Origin: VRUE01 sp963729995
Lineage (GTDB): Bacteria > Actinomycetota > Thermoleophilia > Solirubrobacterales > 70-9
Assembly (NCBI GenBank): GCA_963729995.1
Contig: CAVSPF010000003.1
Coordinates: 806,001 to 870,000 of the forward strand
DNA: 64,000 nucleotides
Direction of reading: 5' to 3'
Shown here: piece by piece, positions 7,666 to 16,605 of the stretch
Position numbering within the stretch: the first letter of the stretch is position 1
How the letters are laid out: every line of letters starts with the position of its first letter
Position numbers and translations under genes: made by a program
The notes under the pieces: generated by a model
The model's input: only the letters and a program-made list of their open reading frames with translations
Databases searched by the model: none
What the model was told of the DNA's origin: nothing

Positions 7666-10600
7666 GTGAGCCCGTCCACCGCCGTCCATCTGCACACCCA
7701 CAGCGAGTACTCGCTGCTCGACGGCGCCTGCAAGATCGACGCGATGGCGACGCGCGCCGCCGAGCTCGGCCAGCCGGCGCTGGGACTGACCGACCACGGC
7801 GTGATGAACGGCGCAGTCGACCTCTACAAGGCCTGCAGGAAGCACGGGATCAAGCCGATCGTCGGCCTCGAGGCATACCTCGTCAACGACCGCCGCGCGA
7901 TCAAGGAGCAGACGCGCTACGAGCGCAACCACCTGACCCTCCTCGCCGAGAACGACCGCGGCTTCGCCAACCTCGTCCAGCTCACCTCGGCCGGCTTCCT
8001 GGAGGGCTTCTCGCGCGGCAAGGCGAACGTCGACATGGAGCTCCTCGAGCGGCACTCCGAGGGGGTCATCGCCCTCACCGGCTGCCTGCAGTCGCGCTTC
8101 TGCCGCCGGCTCGTCGAAGAGCGCCCGGAGGACGCCCGCGCCCACCTCGACGACCTGATCCAGGCCTTCGGGCCCGACCAGGTCTACTTCGAGGTGCAGA
8201 AGAACGGGATCGCCGAGCAGGACAAGGCGAACGAGGGGATCGTGCGCTACGCCCGCGAGCTGAATCGCCCGCTCGTCGCCACCGCCGACGTCCACTACCT
8301 GCGGCGCGAGGACTTCGACAACCACGCAGCGTTGCTCTGCGTGCAGACGAAGTCGACCCTGGAAGCGCCGAAGATGAGGTTCGACACCAATGAGTTCTAC
8401 ATCAAGAGCTCCGAGGAAATGGCCGAGTCCTTCGCCGAGTGGCCGGAGGCGGTGCCGACCTCGCTGGAGATCGCCGAGCGCTGCTCCCTGGAGATCGAGC
8501 TGGGCAGCCTGCTGCTGCCGCGCTACCCGACCCCCGACGGCGAGGAGCCGGAGGCGATGCTGCGGCGGATCGCGGCCGAAGGTCTCCTCGCCCGCTACGG
8601 CGACCCGCCGCCCGCGGAGGCAGTCGAGCGGCTCGAGTTCGAGCTCGGGGTGATCGAGGAGATGGGCTTCTCCTCTTACTTCCTGATCGTCTGGGACTTC
8701 GTTCGCTACGCGAAGGAAAACGGCGTCGCGGTCGGCCCGGGACGTGGCTCCGCGGCCGGCTCGATCGTCTCCTACATCCTCAAGATCACCGATCTCGACC
8801 CGCTCGCCGAAGGCCTGATCTTCGAGCGCTTCCTCAACCCCGGCCGCAAATCGATGCCCGACATCGACATCGACTTCTCGGTCCGCGGGCGCGAGCGGAT
8901 GATCCGCTACGTCGCCGACAAATACGGCCGCGAATCGGTCGCTCAGATCATCACCTTCGGCACGATGGCGCCCCGCGCGGCCACCCGCGACGCCGCCCGC
9001 GTGCTCGGCTTCGACTACGCGACCGGTGACCGCCTCGCCAAGCAGATCCCCGAGCCGATCATGGGTCGCAGCCCGTCCTTCGCGGAGTGCCTCAAGTCGG
9101 GCCAGGAGCTGCGCAAGACCTACGACGCCGAGCCCGACGCGAAACGGATCATCGACGTCGCCCAGGGGCTCGAGGGCATCATCCGCAACAACTCGATCCA
9201 CGCCGCTGCGGTGGTGATCGCCGACCGCCCGCTGCAGGAGGTCGTCCCGCTGCAGCTGGCCGAGGATCGCAGCGCCCCCGCGGCAGCGGGCGGCAACGGC
9301 AACGGCTCCACCAAGTCCGAGCGCCAGTACAAGATCGTCACCCAGTACTCGATGGGGCCGATCGAGGAGATCGGGCTGCTGAAGATGGATTTCCTCGGGC
9401 TTCGCAACCTCGACGTGATCGAGGACGCGATCGACATCATCCAACGCTCGCGCGGCGAGACGATCGACATGGAAGAGATCCCGCTCGACGACGCCAAGAC
9501 CTATGCGATGCTCGCCGCCGGCGACTCGACCGGCGTCTTCCAGTTCGAGTCCGAGGGGATGCGAGAGGCGCTGCGCAGGGTCGGGCCGACCGAGTTCGCC
9601 GACCTGGTCGCGCTAGGCGCCCTGTACAGGCCGGGGGCGATGGCCTACATCCCCGCCTACGCCAAGGGCAAGAAGGACCCCTCGACCGTGCGCTATCCGG
9701 ATCCCCGGCTGCAGGAGATCACCCGGGAGACCCATGGCTGCGTCGTCTATCAGGAGCAGCTGATGCAGATCGCCCGCTCGATGGCGGGCTTCTCCGGCGC
9801 CGAGGCGGATGACCTGCGCAAGGCGATCGGCAAGAAGAAGCGCGACCTGATGGCGACGATGAAGGACAAATTCATGCAGGGCCTGAAGGAATCCGGCACC
9901 GCGGCCGACGTCGCCAGGGACCTCTGGAAGCTGAACGAAGCCGCCGCGGACTACTCCTTCAACAAGTCCCACGCCGCCTGTTACGGGCTGATCTCCTACC
10001 GCACGGCCTACCTGAAGGCGAACTACCCCGCCGAGTACATGGCCGCGGTGATCTCCTCGGTGATGAACACCAAAGACAAGGTGCCCTTCTTCGTCAACCG
10101 CTGCGCGGAGATGGGGATCGAAGTGCTGCCGCCGGACGTCAACAGCTCCGACCACAGCTTCGTCGTCTCCGAGAACGCGATCCGCTTCGGCCTCGACGCG
10201 GTCAAGAACGTCGGTCACTCGGCGGTGGAGGCGATTCTGCGGGCGCGCGAGGACGGGCCGATCGCCTCGATCTGGGACTTCTGCGAGCGCGTTGACTCGC
10301 GAGCGGTCAACAAGCGGGCGATCGAATGCCTGGTCAAGTGCGGAGCGCTCGACTCGACCGGCGCCAGCCGCAAGGGAATGCTCGAAGCCCTGCCGGCGGC
10401 GCAGTCGGCTGGGCAGAAGGCCCAGGAGGACGCCCAGATGGGCCAGGGCTCGATCTTCGACTTCGGGAATGACGCCGGCGGTGGGGCGACGCAGTCCCAG
10501 TCGCATCACCGGCCGCCGATCTCCACCGCCGAGTTCGACCGCGCCGAGCTGCTGGCAATGGAGAAGGAGACGTTGGGAACCTACCTGTCGTCTCACCCGC

Positions 10601-11205
10601 TCTCCGAGGTGCGTGACGCGCTGAGTGCGCGGGTCGACTGCACCCTGGCCGAGTTGGCCCGCAAGCCGGACGGGGCCTGGGTGACGGTGGGTGGGATCGT
10701 CGTGGACTGCAAGAAGATCCGCACCAAGAGCGGCTCGCAGATGCTGTTCGCAACGCTCGACGACGTTGAGGGCCAGGTTGAGATGCTGGTCTTCAAGGCC
10801 GACCAGGCCGACAGCGCCGCCACCATCGTCCCCGACGCCGTCGTCCTGGTCCGTGGCCGGATCGACCACAAAGATCGCGGTGAGACCAAGCTGGTGGTGC
10901 AGGAGGCGGAACGTTTCGAACCGGGGAGCGAGGAGCTTGCCCGCGCAAGCGCCATGGCGAATGCGCCGTCGGAGCCGCTGCGGCTGACGCTCGATGAGAC
11001 CCTGTTGAGACGGCCCGGGCTTGTCGACCAGCTGAAGGAAGTCTTCGAGCATCACAAGGGCGAGGCCGACGTGCACCTGGCCATCGACCACGGCGACGGG
11101 GCGCCCACCGCGATGAGGCTCGGCGACGGTTACCGGGTGCGTCCCTCGAGCACGCTGCGTGCCGAGCTGGGGCAGCTGCTCGGCTCCGACTCGCTGGCCG
11201 CCTGA
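7666..11205 (+). CDS. dnaE: DNA polymerase III alpha subunit
   Basis: Replicative DNA polymerase, 1179 residues, the usual DnaE1 length. The start is GTG 7666; the N-terminal PHP domain begins at once (HLHTHSEYSLLDGACK, then LTDHGVMNG). The palm carries the catalytic aspartates in PDIDIDF (Asp399, Asp401, Asp403), after GPGRGSAAGS. The tandem HhH and OB-fold regions are near the end (WVTVGGIVVDCKKIRTKSGS). A short low-complexity linker (AAAGGNGNGSTKSERQ) sits around residue 545. No dedicated promoter was identified; the 105 bases upstream hold a TTGACA at 7645, too close to the start to be its -35. Confidence 0.97.
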   Translation: MSPSTAVHLHTHSEYSLLDGACKIDAMATRAAELGQPALGLTDHGVMNGAVDLYKACRKHGIKPIVGLEAYLVNDRRAIKEQTRYERNHLTLLAENDRGFANLVQLTSAGFLEGFSRGKANVDMELLERHSEGVIALTGCLQSRFCRRLVEERPEDARAHLDDLIQAFGPDQVYFEVQKNGIAEQDKANEGIVRYARELNRPLVATADVHYLRREDFDNHAALLCVQTKSTLEAPKMRFDTNEFYIKSSEEMAESFAEWPEAVPTSLEIAERCSLEIELGSLLLPRYPTPDGEEPEAMLRRIAAEGLLARYGDPPPAEAVERLEFELGVIEEMGFSSYFLIVWDFVRYAKENGVAVGPGRGSAAGSIVSYILKITDLDPLAEGLIFERFLNPGRKSMPDIDIDFSVRGRERMIRYVADKYGRESVAQIITFGTMAPRAATRDAARVLGFDYATGDRLAKQIPEPIMGRSPSFAECLKSGQELRKTYDAEPDAKRIIDVAQGLEGIIRNNSIHAAAVVIADRPLQEVVPLQLAEDRSAPAAAGGNGNGSTKSERQYKIVTQYSMGPIEEIGLLKMDFLGLRNLDVIEDAIDIIQRSRGETIDMEEIPLDDAKTYAMLAAGDSTGVFQFESEGMREALRRVGPTEFADLVALGALYRPGAMAYIPAYAKGKKDPSTVRYPDPRLQEITRETHGCVVYQEQLMQIARSMAGFSGAEADDLRKAIGKKKRDLMATMKDKFMQGLKESGTAADVARDLWKLNEAAADYSFNKSHAACYGLISYRTAYLKANYPAEYMAAVISSVMNTKDKVPFFVNRCAEMGIEVLPPDVNSSDHSFVVSENAIRFGLDAVKNVGHSAVEAILRAREDGPIASIWDFCERVDSRAVNKRAIECLVKCGALDSTGASRKGMLEALPAAQSAGQKAQEDAQMGQGSIFDFGNDAGGGATQSQSHHRPPISTAEFDRAELLAMEKETLGTYLSSHPLSEVRDALSARVDCTLAELARKPDGAWVTVGGIVVDCKKIRTKSGSQMLFATLDDVEGQVEMLVFKADQADSAATIVPDAVVLVRGRIDHKDRGETKLVVQEAERFEPGSEELARASAMANAPSEPLRLTLDETLLRRPGLVDQLKEVFEHHKGEADVHLAIDHGDGAPTAMRLGDGYRVRPSSTLRAELGQLLGSDSLAA

Positions 11206-11223
11206 GACGCCGCCACCTGTCCC

Positions 11224-11229
11224 TAGACT
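11224..11229 (+). promoter_or_regulatory. Candidate -10 box (TAGACT) for a leaderless transcript
   Basis: TAGACT ends 6 bases before the ATG at 11236. The same spacing occurs before several other genes in this window, so transcription may begin at the start codon itself. No convincing -35 is visible. Confidence 0.35.
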
Positions 11230-11235
11230 TTGACC

Positions 11236-11610
11236 ATGCCGGCAACGCGTGAGAAGACTGGTGAGTGCCGCCGGTGCCGCTCGTTCTGCGACAAGATGAT
11301 CGAGCCTCGCGGCTGCGTCGAGATGCGCTGCCGCTATCTCTACAGCTTTGTCGATGCCCTGACCGGTGTGCAGTACGTGGGCTGCGTACACGGGGTCTTC
11401 GGGGCCACGGTGGGGTTGGAGGCGGTGCTGCAGCCCGGTGGCTTCGGCGGCGTCAAGATGACCGGCGAGGCGCTGCCGCACTGCCCCTTCTCGGTCGAGC
11501 AGGCCTACGAGGGAGCGGGCTTCGGCTACGACTGCGTCAACCGGCGCTTCTTCGATTGTGCCGACGATGGGCCGGAGGGCCTCAAGGCCTTCGACCTGCG
11601 CGACGTCTGA
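11236..11610 (+). CDS. Cysteine-rich protein of unknown function
   Basis: A 124-residue soluble protein with nine cysteines, starting CRRCRSFCDKM, followed by GCVEMRC, GCVHG, HCP and two late cysteines. The pattern suggests bound metal (zinc or an Fe-S centre) but I cannot name a family. A TTG two codons upstream is possible; ATG 11236 was chosen because of the -10-like TAGACT placed 6 bases before it. It stands alone between dnaE and the acyl-CoA dehydrogenase gene. Confidence 0.7.
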   Translation: MPATREKTGECRRCRSFCDKMIEPRGCVEMRCRYLYSFVDALTGVQYVGCVHGVFGATVGLEAVLQPGGFGGVKMTGEALPHCPFSVEQAYEGAGFGYDCVNRRFFDCADDGPEGLKAFDLRDV

Positions 11611-11674
11611 ACCGCCCCAAGGCCCTTTGGGCGAGCTCGACCTTCGGGTTGCCTAAGCACGACACGTTTCTCTG

Positions 11675-11680
11675 TAGTAT
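11675..11680 (+). promoter_or_regulatory. Candidate -10 box (TAGTAT) for a leaderless acyl-CoA dehydrogenase transcript
   Basis: TAGTAT matches the TATAAT consensus at four of six positions and ends 6 bases before the ATG at 11687. A TTGCCT at 11649 is 20 bases upstream, a poor -35 spacing. No Shine-Dalgarno sequence lies between the box and the ATG. Confidence 0.4.
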
Positions 11681-11686
11681 CGAGTC

Positions 11687-12979
11687 ATGACCGACACTTC
11701 CGCAGTGGCAGAGGCAGAGCAGGCTTTGGCAGAGGCAACCGGAAACGACGGCGCAGTCTCCGAGGGGCCGAAGTTCACCCTGGAGCTGAACCAGGACCAG
11801 AAGGACATCCGCGATTGGGTGCACGGCTTCGCCGAGCAGGTGGTGCGGCCCGCCGCCGCCGAATGGGACGAGCGCGAGGAAACCCCCTGGCCCATCATCC
11901 AGGAGGCCGCCAAGATCGGCCTCTACGGGTTCGAATCGTTGGGCCAGTTCTGGGCGGATGAGACCGGCCTCACCCTCCCGATCGCCAACGAGGAGCTCTT
12001 CTGGGGCGACGCCGGCATCGGCATGGCGATCATGGGCACCTCGCTCGCCGTCGCGGCGATCTTCGGACAGGGGACCCCGGAGCAGATGGGCGAGTGGATT
12101 CCCCAGTGCTTCGGCACGCCGGAGGACCCGAAGGTGGCCTCCTTCTGCGCTTCCGAGCCGGACGCGGGCTCTGACGTCTCGGCGATCCGGACCAGCGCCA
12201 AGTACGACGAGGCCAAGGACGAATGGGTGCTGAACGGCCAGAAGGCCTGGGCGACCAACGGCGGCATCGCCGACATCCACGTGATCGTCGCCTCGGTCGA
12301 TCGCGAGCTGCGCTCTCGTGGCCACGCGGCCTTCGTGATCCCACCGGGCACGAAGGGTTGCGAGCAGGGCGCCAAGGTCAAGAAGCACGGCCTGCGCGCC
12401 TCCCACACTGCCGACGTTCACCTCGACGACTGCCGCATCCCCGGTGCCTGTCTGCTGGGCGGCAAAGAGAAGCTCGACGAGCGGCTGGCGCGGGTCCGCG
12501 AGGGCAAGCGCTCCAAGTCGCAGGCGGCGATGCAGACCTTCGAGGCGAGCAGGCCGACGGTCGGCGCCCAGGCGCTCGGCATCGCCCGCGCCGCCTACGA
12601 GTTCGCGCTCGACTACGCCAAAGAGCGGCAGCAGTTCGGCCGCGCGATCGTCGACAACCAGGCGATCGCCTTCGCCCTCGCCGACATGAAACTGGAGATC
12701 GACGCCGCCCGGCTGCTGGTCTGGCGCGCCGCCTGGATGGGCCGCACCGGCCAGAGGTTCGAGAACGCCGAGGGCTCGATGTCGAAGCTGAAGGCGGGCG
12801 AGGTCGCAGTCTGGGCCACCGAGCGGGCGATCCAGATCCTCGGCGGCAACGGCTACACCCGCGAGTACCCGGTCGAGCGGATGCACCGCGACGCGAAGAT
12901 CTACACGATCTTCGAGGGAACCTCCGAGATCCAGCGCCTGGTCATCTCACGCGCGATCTCCGGCGTCCACGTTCGATAG
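11687..12979 (+). CDS. Acyl-CoA dehydrogenase family protein
   Basis: FAD flavoprotein that oxidises an acyl-CoA to the enoyl-CoA, passing electrons to ETF. It has 430 residues, longer than the usual 380 because of an acidic N-terminal leader of about 35 residues. Family blocks: FCASEPDAGSDVSAIRT in the middle beta domain, GRAIVDNQAIAFALADMK, QILGGNGYTREYPVERMHRD, and IFEGTSEIQRLVISR with probable catalytic base Glu410. The insertion after LLGGKEK (about residues 262-285) is basic. Substrate length cannot be inferred. Its 3' end is followed by palindromic element copy A. Confidence 0.9.
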   Translation: MTDTSAVAEAEQALAEATGNDGAVSEGPKFTLELNQDQKDIRDWVHGFAEQVVRPAAAEWDEREETPWPIIQEAAKIGLYGFESLGQFWADETGLTLPIANEELFWGDAGIGMAIMGTSLAVAAIFGQGTPEQMGEWIPQCFGTPEDPKVASFCASEPDAGSDVSAIRTSAKYDEAKDEWVLNGQKAWATNGGIADIHVIVASVDRELRSRGHAAFVIPPGTKGCEQGAKVKKHGLRASHTADVHLDDCRIPGACLLGGKEKLDERLARVREGKRSKSQAAMQTFEASRPTVGAQALGIARAAYEFALDYAKERQQFGRAIVDNQAIAFALADMKLEIDAARLLVWRAAWMGRTGQRFENAEGSMSKLKAGEVAVWATERAIQILGGNGYTREYPVERMHRDAKIYTIFEGTSEIQRLVISRAISGVHVR

Positions 12980-12997
12980 GGCTCAGGCCGGCGGTTG

Positions 12998-13142
12998 AGG
13001 AGCCCGGTGGGTCGCCGGGCGAATTGATGTCGCACGCGCTTCGCGCTTAGCGACTATGGCTGAGCGCGGCTGTCGCCGCGCAATGGACAGATTGCATATC
13101 GCCGCCTTCGGCGACATTCGCCCGGCGACCCACCGGGCTCCT
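12998..13142 (+). repeat. Composite palindromic repeat, copy A
   Basis: Outer arms 12998-13024 and 13116-13142 are a perfect 27-bp inverted repeat (left arm begins AGGAGCCCGGTGGGTCGCC and ends GAAT). Between them is a 91-base core (13025-13115) almost identical to copies B and C: it opens TGATGTCGCACGCGCTT, then GCGCTTAGCGAC, the hairpin GCGCGGC-TGTC-GCCGCGC, the block ACAGATTGCAT and the hairpin TCGCCG-CCTT-CGGCGA. It fills the gap between two convergent genes, the acyl-CoA dehydrogenase and nfo, where a two-way terminator would be expected. No protein-coding role is supported. Confidence 0.9.
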
Positions 13143-13156
13143 GCATCGCGGCCTGG

Positions 13157-14023
13157 CTACTTGATGCCACGCGCTTTCAGACCGGCTTTGCGGAGTCGCT
13201 TGGCGGCCTCCACCTCTTTCTTGTCCGGGCCTTTCTTGTTGGGACCGGGAGTCTCCAGCGTTGCGGGGAGGCCCTCGAAGCGCGGCTCGGAGAGAAACGC
13301 CATCAAGCCTCGTTTTCCCATCTCTCCCTGGCCGACGTTGGCGTGGCGGTCGCGGTGGGAGCCGAGCGGGGCGGCGGCGTCGTTGACGTGGACGCAGCGC
13401 AGCCGCTCCAGGCCGACCTTCTCGTCGGCCTCGTCCAAGACAGCGGAAAGGCGATCGGCGTCGGTGATGTCGTAGCCCTGCACGAAGAGGTGACAGGAGT
13501 CGAGGCAGAGGCCGAGGCGCCCGTCGCCGCCGGCCCCCTCGATCAACGCCGCCGTCTGGTCGAAGTCGCGCCCCAGCAATCCCCTGTGGCCCGCGGTCTG
13601 CTCGAGCAGCAGCGGGCATCGCTCGCTGTCCTTCAGCGCCGCGGCGATCGTCCGCGCAGCGCGCTTCATCGAGGCCCCCAGCGGCTCGCCTTTCTGCGCG
13701 CCCGGGTGCAGGACGACTCCGGCGGCGCCGATCCCATCGCCGACCCGCAGTGCGTGGGTAAGCGATGCCAGCGACTTCTTGCGCAGGCCGGCGTCCGTGG
13801 TCGCGCAGTTGATCAGGTAGACGGCGTGAATGACCACCGCTTCGATCGGCGAGGCGTCCATCGCCTCGCGGAAGGCGGCGAAGTCCTCGGCGCCGTAGCG
13901 GGTCGGTCGCCACATCCGCGGGCTCTGGTTGAAGACCTGGATCGATTCGCAGCCAAGGTCCGTGCCGCGCCCGATCGCCTTCTCCAGCCCCCCAGCTGTG
14001 GAAACATGCGCGCCGATCAACAT
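13157..14023 (-). CDS. nfo: Deoxyribonuclease IV (AP endonuclease, Nfo family)
   Basis: Cleaves DNA 5' of abasic sites in base-excision repair; a trinuclear-zinc TIM barrel. The 288-residue protein starts MLIGAHVSTAGGLE, the canonical N terminus, and shows IQVFNQSPRMW, LLLEQTAGHR, LGLCLDSCHLF, HVNDA and GSHRDRHANVGQGEMG, which carry the metal ligands. Longer starts are possible (ATG 14044 or 14086), but they would overlap gltX. As chosen, only one base separates this start from the divergent gltX start. Confidence 0.93.
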   Translation of the reverse strand: MLIGAHVSTAGGLEKAIGRGTDLGCESIQVFNQSPRMWRPTRYGAEDFAAFREAMDASPIEAVVIHAVYLINCATTDAGLRKKSLASLTHALRVGDGIGAAGVVLHPGAQKGEPLGASMKRAARTIAAALKDSERCPLLLEQTAGHRGLLGRDFDQTAALIEGAGGDGRLGLCLDSCHLFVQGYDITDADRLSAVLDEADEKVGLERLRCVHVNDAAAPLGSHRDRHANVGQGEMGKRGLMAFLSEPRFEGLPATLETPGPNKKGPDKKEVEAAKRLRKAGLKARGIK

Positions 14024-14024
14024 C

Positions 14025-15392
14025 GTGACTGAAGACTCTCCCATCCGCTTGAGGTTCGCTCCCTCGCCGACCGGCGCCCTGCACATCGGTGGAGCGAGGA
14101 CGGCACTCTACAACTGGCTTGCCGCGCGCGGGACGGGCGGGGTGCTGGTGCTGCGGATCGAGGACACGGACCGTGAGCGCTCCACCGAGGCGAACGTCGA
14201 GCAGATCCTCGACGCGCTGCGCTGGCTGGAGCTCGACTGGGACGAGGGCCCCGTGTCACAGGCCTCCCGGGCCGAGCGCCACCATGTTGCGCTGCAGCAC
14301 CTGCTCGACACTGGGGCCGCCTACGGCGATTCGGCCACGGCGACGGACGTCGAGGCCTGGAAGGCCGAGCACGGCGCCGACCGCGGCTACCGGGGCGAGC
14401 CCGTCGATGAGCGGGGCGCGGCAATCCGCCTTCGCGTGCCGGACGAGGGGGAGACCGTCGTCCACGATCTGATTCGCGGCCCCGTCCACTTCCCCAACCG
14501 CAGCTACGACGACTTCGTGATCGCTCGCGGTGACGGTTCGGTCCTCTACAACTTCGCCGTCGCCGTCGATGACGCCGAGATGGGGATAACCGATGTCGTT
14601 CGGGGCGACGACCATCTTTCCAACACGCCCAAGCAGCTGCTCGTCCTTGCCGCTCTCGGCCATGAGCCTCCGCGCTATGCGCACCTCCCCCTCCTTCACG
14701 GGCCCGACGGGCGCAAGCTCTCCAAGCGCCACGGCGCCGCCTCGGTCCAGGAGCTGCGTGATGCCGGGTACCTGCCTGCCGCGGTTCGCAACTACCTGGC
14801 GCTGCTTGGTTGGGGGGCCGGCGACGACACGACCCTGATGTCGACCGCTGAGCTGGTCGAGCGCTTTCGGATCGAGGACGTCGGCCGTGCCGCAGCGATC
14901 TTCGACGAGAGCAAGCTGCGCTGGATCAATGGCAGGTTCATGCGTGAGATGCCGCCTGACGAGTACACGCTGGCGGTTGCGCGCCATCTTGGCCGCGAGC
15001 CCGACGACCGACTGCGGGCCGCCTGCGAGATCGTCCAGGAGAAAGCCCAGACGCTGGACGAGGTTTGGCCGCTGATTCGCTTTCTCTTCGGGCCGCCGCA
15101 CGAGGATGAGAAGGCCTGGAGCAAGGTGATGAAGGGGGAGGCTCGTGCTTTCCTGGGGGAGGCACGCGCGGCGCTGGCCGGGGCCGGTGGGTTCGACGCC
15201 GAGTCGGTGGAGGGCGTGCTGGCGCCGTTGCCCGACCGCCTCGAGGTCAAGCCGGGCCGGATCTACCAGCCGATTCGAGTCGCGATCACCGGTGGCGCGG
15301 TCTCGCCCGGAATCTTCGAATCCCTGGCCGCGCTTGGGCGCGAGGAGTCGTTGATCCGGATCGACGCCGCGATCAAGCGCCTCGGGGCCTGA
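14025..15392 (+). CDS. gltX: Glutamate--tRNA ligase
   Basis: Class I aminoacyl-tRNA synthetase charging tRNA-Glu, 455 residues. The start is GTG 14025, giving FAPSPTGALHIGGARTALYN with the HIGH-type motif HIGG near residue 20. The second signature is RKLSKRHGA, a KMSKS variant. Because gatCAB is also present (27745-30918), this enzyme may be non-discriminating and also mischarge tRNA-Gln; that depends on whether the genome has glnS. There is no clear ribosome-binding site, and the promoter must lie inside nfo. Confidence 0.95.
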   Translation: MTEDSPIRLRFAPSPTGALHIGGARTALYNWLAARGTGGVLVLRIEDTDRERSTEANVEQILDALRWLELDWDEGPVSQASRAERHHVALQHLLDTGAAYGDSATATDVEAWKAEHGADRGYRGEPVDERGAAIRLRVPDEGETVVHDLIRGPVHFPNRSYDDFVIARGDGSVLYNFAVAVDDAEMGITDVVRGDDHLSNTPKQLLVLAALGHEPPRYAHLPLLHGPDGRKLSKRHGAASVQELRDAGYLPAAVRNYLALLGWGAGDDTTLMSTAELVERFRIEDVGRAAAIFDESKLRWINGRFMREMPPDEYTLAVARHLGREPDDRLRAACEIVQEKAQTLDEVWPLIRFLFGPPHEDEKAWSKVMKGEARAFLGEARAALAGAGGFDAESVEGVLAPLPDRLEVKPGRIYQPIRVAITGGAVSPGIFESLAALGREESLIRIDAAIKRLGA

Positions 15393-15446
15393 GGTACGAG
15401 CGCGGAACCTCGTAGGCGACGCACTGGACAATTAATGGTGGAAGAT

Positions 15447-15462
15447 TCCCCACTATTGGGGA
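15447..15462 (+). promoter_or_regulatory. Short hairpin upstream of the HDOD-LuxR gene
   Basis: TCCCCA-CTAT-TGGGGA is a 6-bp stem in a locally AT-richer stretch (15423-15475) between gltX and the HDOD gene. It could be a weak terminator or an operator. Nothing else was recognised in the 127-base gap. Confidence 0.25.
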
Positions 15463-15519
15463 GGCCAATGTTAAACCACGCGTCCCTGGTTGCCGATGAG
15501 CTTGGCGGGACCACCCGCC

Positions 15520-16599
15520 ATGGAGTCGACCAAGTCACAAAGCAATGGAAGGGTGAAGGCGGCTCGGGTACGTGGGAAGGCGGCCAACGCCGCGCCCGCT
15601 CCTGGCGCCCGGCTCGCCGCTGCATTTGAGGCGGTGGAGCACTTTCCGGCTCTGGTCGAGTCTCGAGCTCGGGCGATGCGAGCGGCGACGGCGGAGACCG
15701 CGCGGATCGGCGAGCTCGTAGACGCGGTCGAGTCCGACGTTGCCCTGACGATCGGCGTGTTGCGCTACGCGAACCGCTCGAGCACGACAAGTGGGGTGGG
15801 GAGCATTCCCGATGCGGTTGACGTGCTGAGGCCGTCCGGAGTCCTGGCAGTCGCCGGCACTGCGCCCGTGTTCGACTTCTTCGAGCCCAATGGGGGTTGG
15901 GAGCTCAAGCCGGAGCGCTTCCGCGTGCACGCGCTCGCCACCCAGCAGGCCGCGGATCAGCTGGGCCGTGCGGTCGGCTGGCCCGATCGCGACGAACTGG
16001 CCGTTGCGGCTCTCCTCCACGACATCGGCCGGCTCGTCATCTCCAAGCTGCACCCTGGTCACCGCTCCTATTTCGATGCCTCTCACACCCCGGAGCAGAG
16101 GATCAGGGACGAGCGCGACCAGCTCGGCATCGACCACGCGCTGGTCGGTGGGGTGCTCGCGCGTCGCTGGAACGTGCCGCAGCGAATCGCGGTGGCGATC
16201 GAGCGCCACCACACGGAGGATGCTGACGAACTGGCCGCGATGGTGTCCGCCGCGAACATGATGGCCCACTACTCGCAGGGCGAGGCGGTGATGCCCGAGC
16301 GGTTGCGCGCCATGGCCGGCCGATGCGGTGTCGGTCCCGACATGCTCCGCGAACTCCTGTACGAGCTTCCCTACGCGCGCCCAGACGTACGCCGCATCAG
16401 CGAGCCCTGCCCTCTCTCGGTTCGCGAGCTGGATGTCCTCAAGTACCTGTCCGAGGGCCTGGTCTACAAGCAGATCGCCGGTGAGATGCAGCTCTCGGTC
16501 TCGACCATCCGCACGCATCTGCACAACGTCTACGGCAAGATCGGCGCCGTCGATCGCGCCCAGGCGGTGCTCACCGCGCGTGAGCGCGGCTGGATATAG
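15520..16599 (+). CDS. HDOD-domain protein with C-terminal LuxR-type HTH
   Basis: A 359-residue regulator. Residues about 35-270 form an HDOD domain (ALLHDIGRLVISK, AIERHHTEDADE), a family used in signalling and usually without catalysis. Residues about 300-358 are a GerE/LuxR helix-turn-helix: PLSVRELDVLKYLSEG, then LSVSTIRTHLHNVYGKIG. The fusion implies that an HDOD-sensed state controls transcription directly. The start is uncertain: ATG 15496 and TTG 15490 are also in frame. It converges with the next LuxR gene across a 6-base gap, suggesting a linked regulatory pair. Confidence 0.85.
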   Translation: MESTKSQSNGRVKAARVRGKAANAAPAPGARLAAAFEAVEHFPALVESRARAMRAATAETARIGELVDAVESDVALTIGVLRYANRSSTTSGVGSIPDAVDVLRPSGVLAVAGTAPVFDFFEPNGGWELKPERFRVHALATQQAADQLGRAVGWPDRDELAVAALLHDIGRLVISKLHPGHRSYFDASHTPEQRIRDERDQLGIDHALVGGVLARRWNVPQRIAVAIERHHTEDADELAAMVSAANMMAHYSQGEAVMPERLRAMAGRCGVGPDMLRELLYELPYARPDVRRISEPCPLSVRELDVLKYLSEGLVYKQIAGEMQLSVSTIRTHLHNVYGKIGAVDRAQAVLTARERGWI

Positions 16600-16605
16600 A
16601 GGCCG

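Noticed and set aside
7576..11481. Two 622-codon antisense frames over dnaE
   Set aside because: Shadow frames of dnaE; no motifs and biased composition.
12998..13142. CRISPR array or tRNA as explanation for the repeated structured sequence
   Set aside because: No regular spacer units, only one copy here, and no acceptor, anticodon or T-loop pattern of tRNA.
13056..13475. 139-codon frame starting in repeat copy A
   Set aside because: First part is repeat core, the rest is antisense to nfo.
15435..15629. 64-codon frame before the HDOD gene
   Set aside because: Overlaps the HDOD coding region in another frame and shows no family features.
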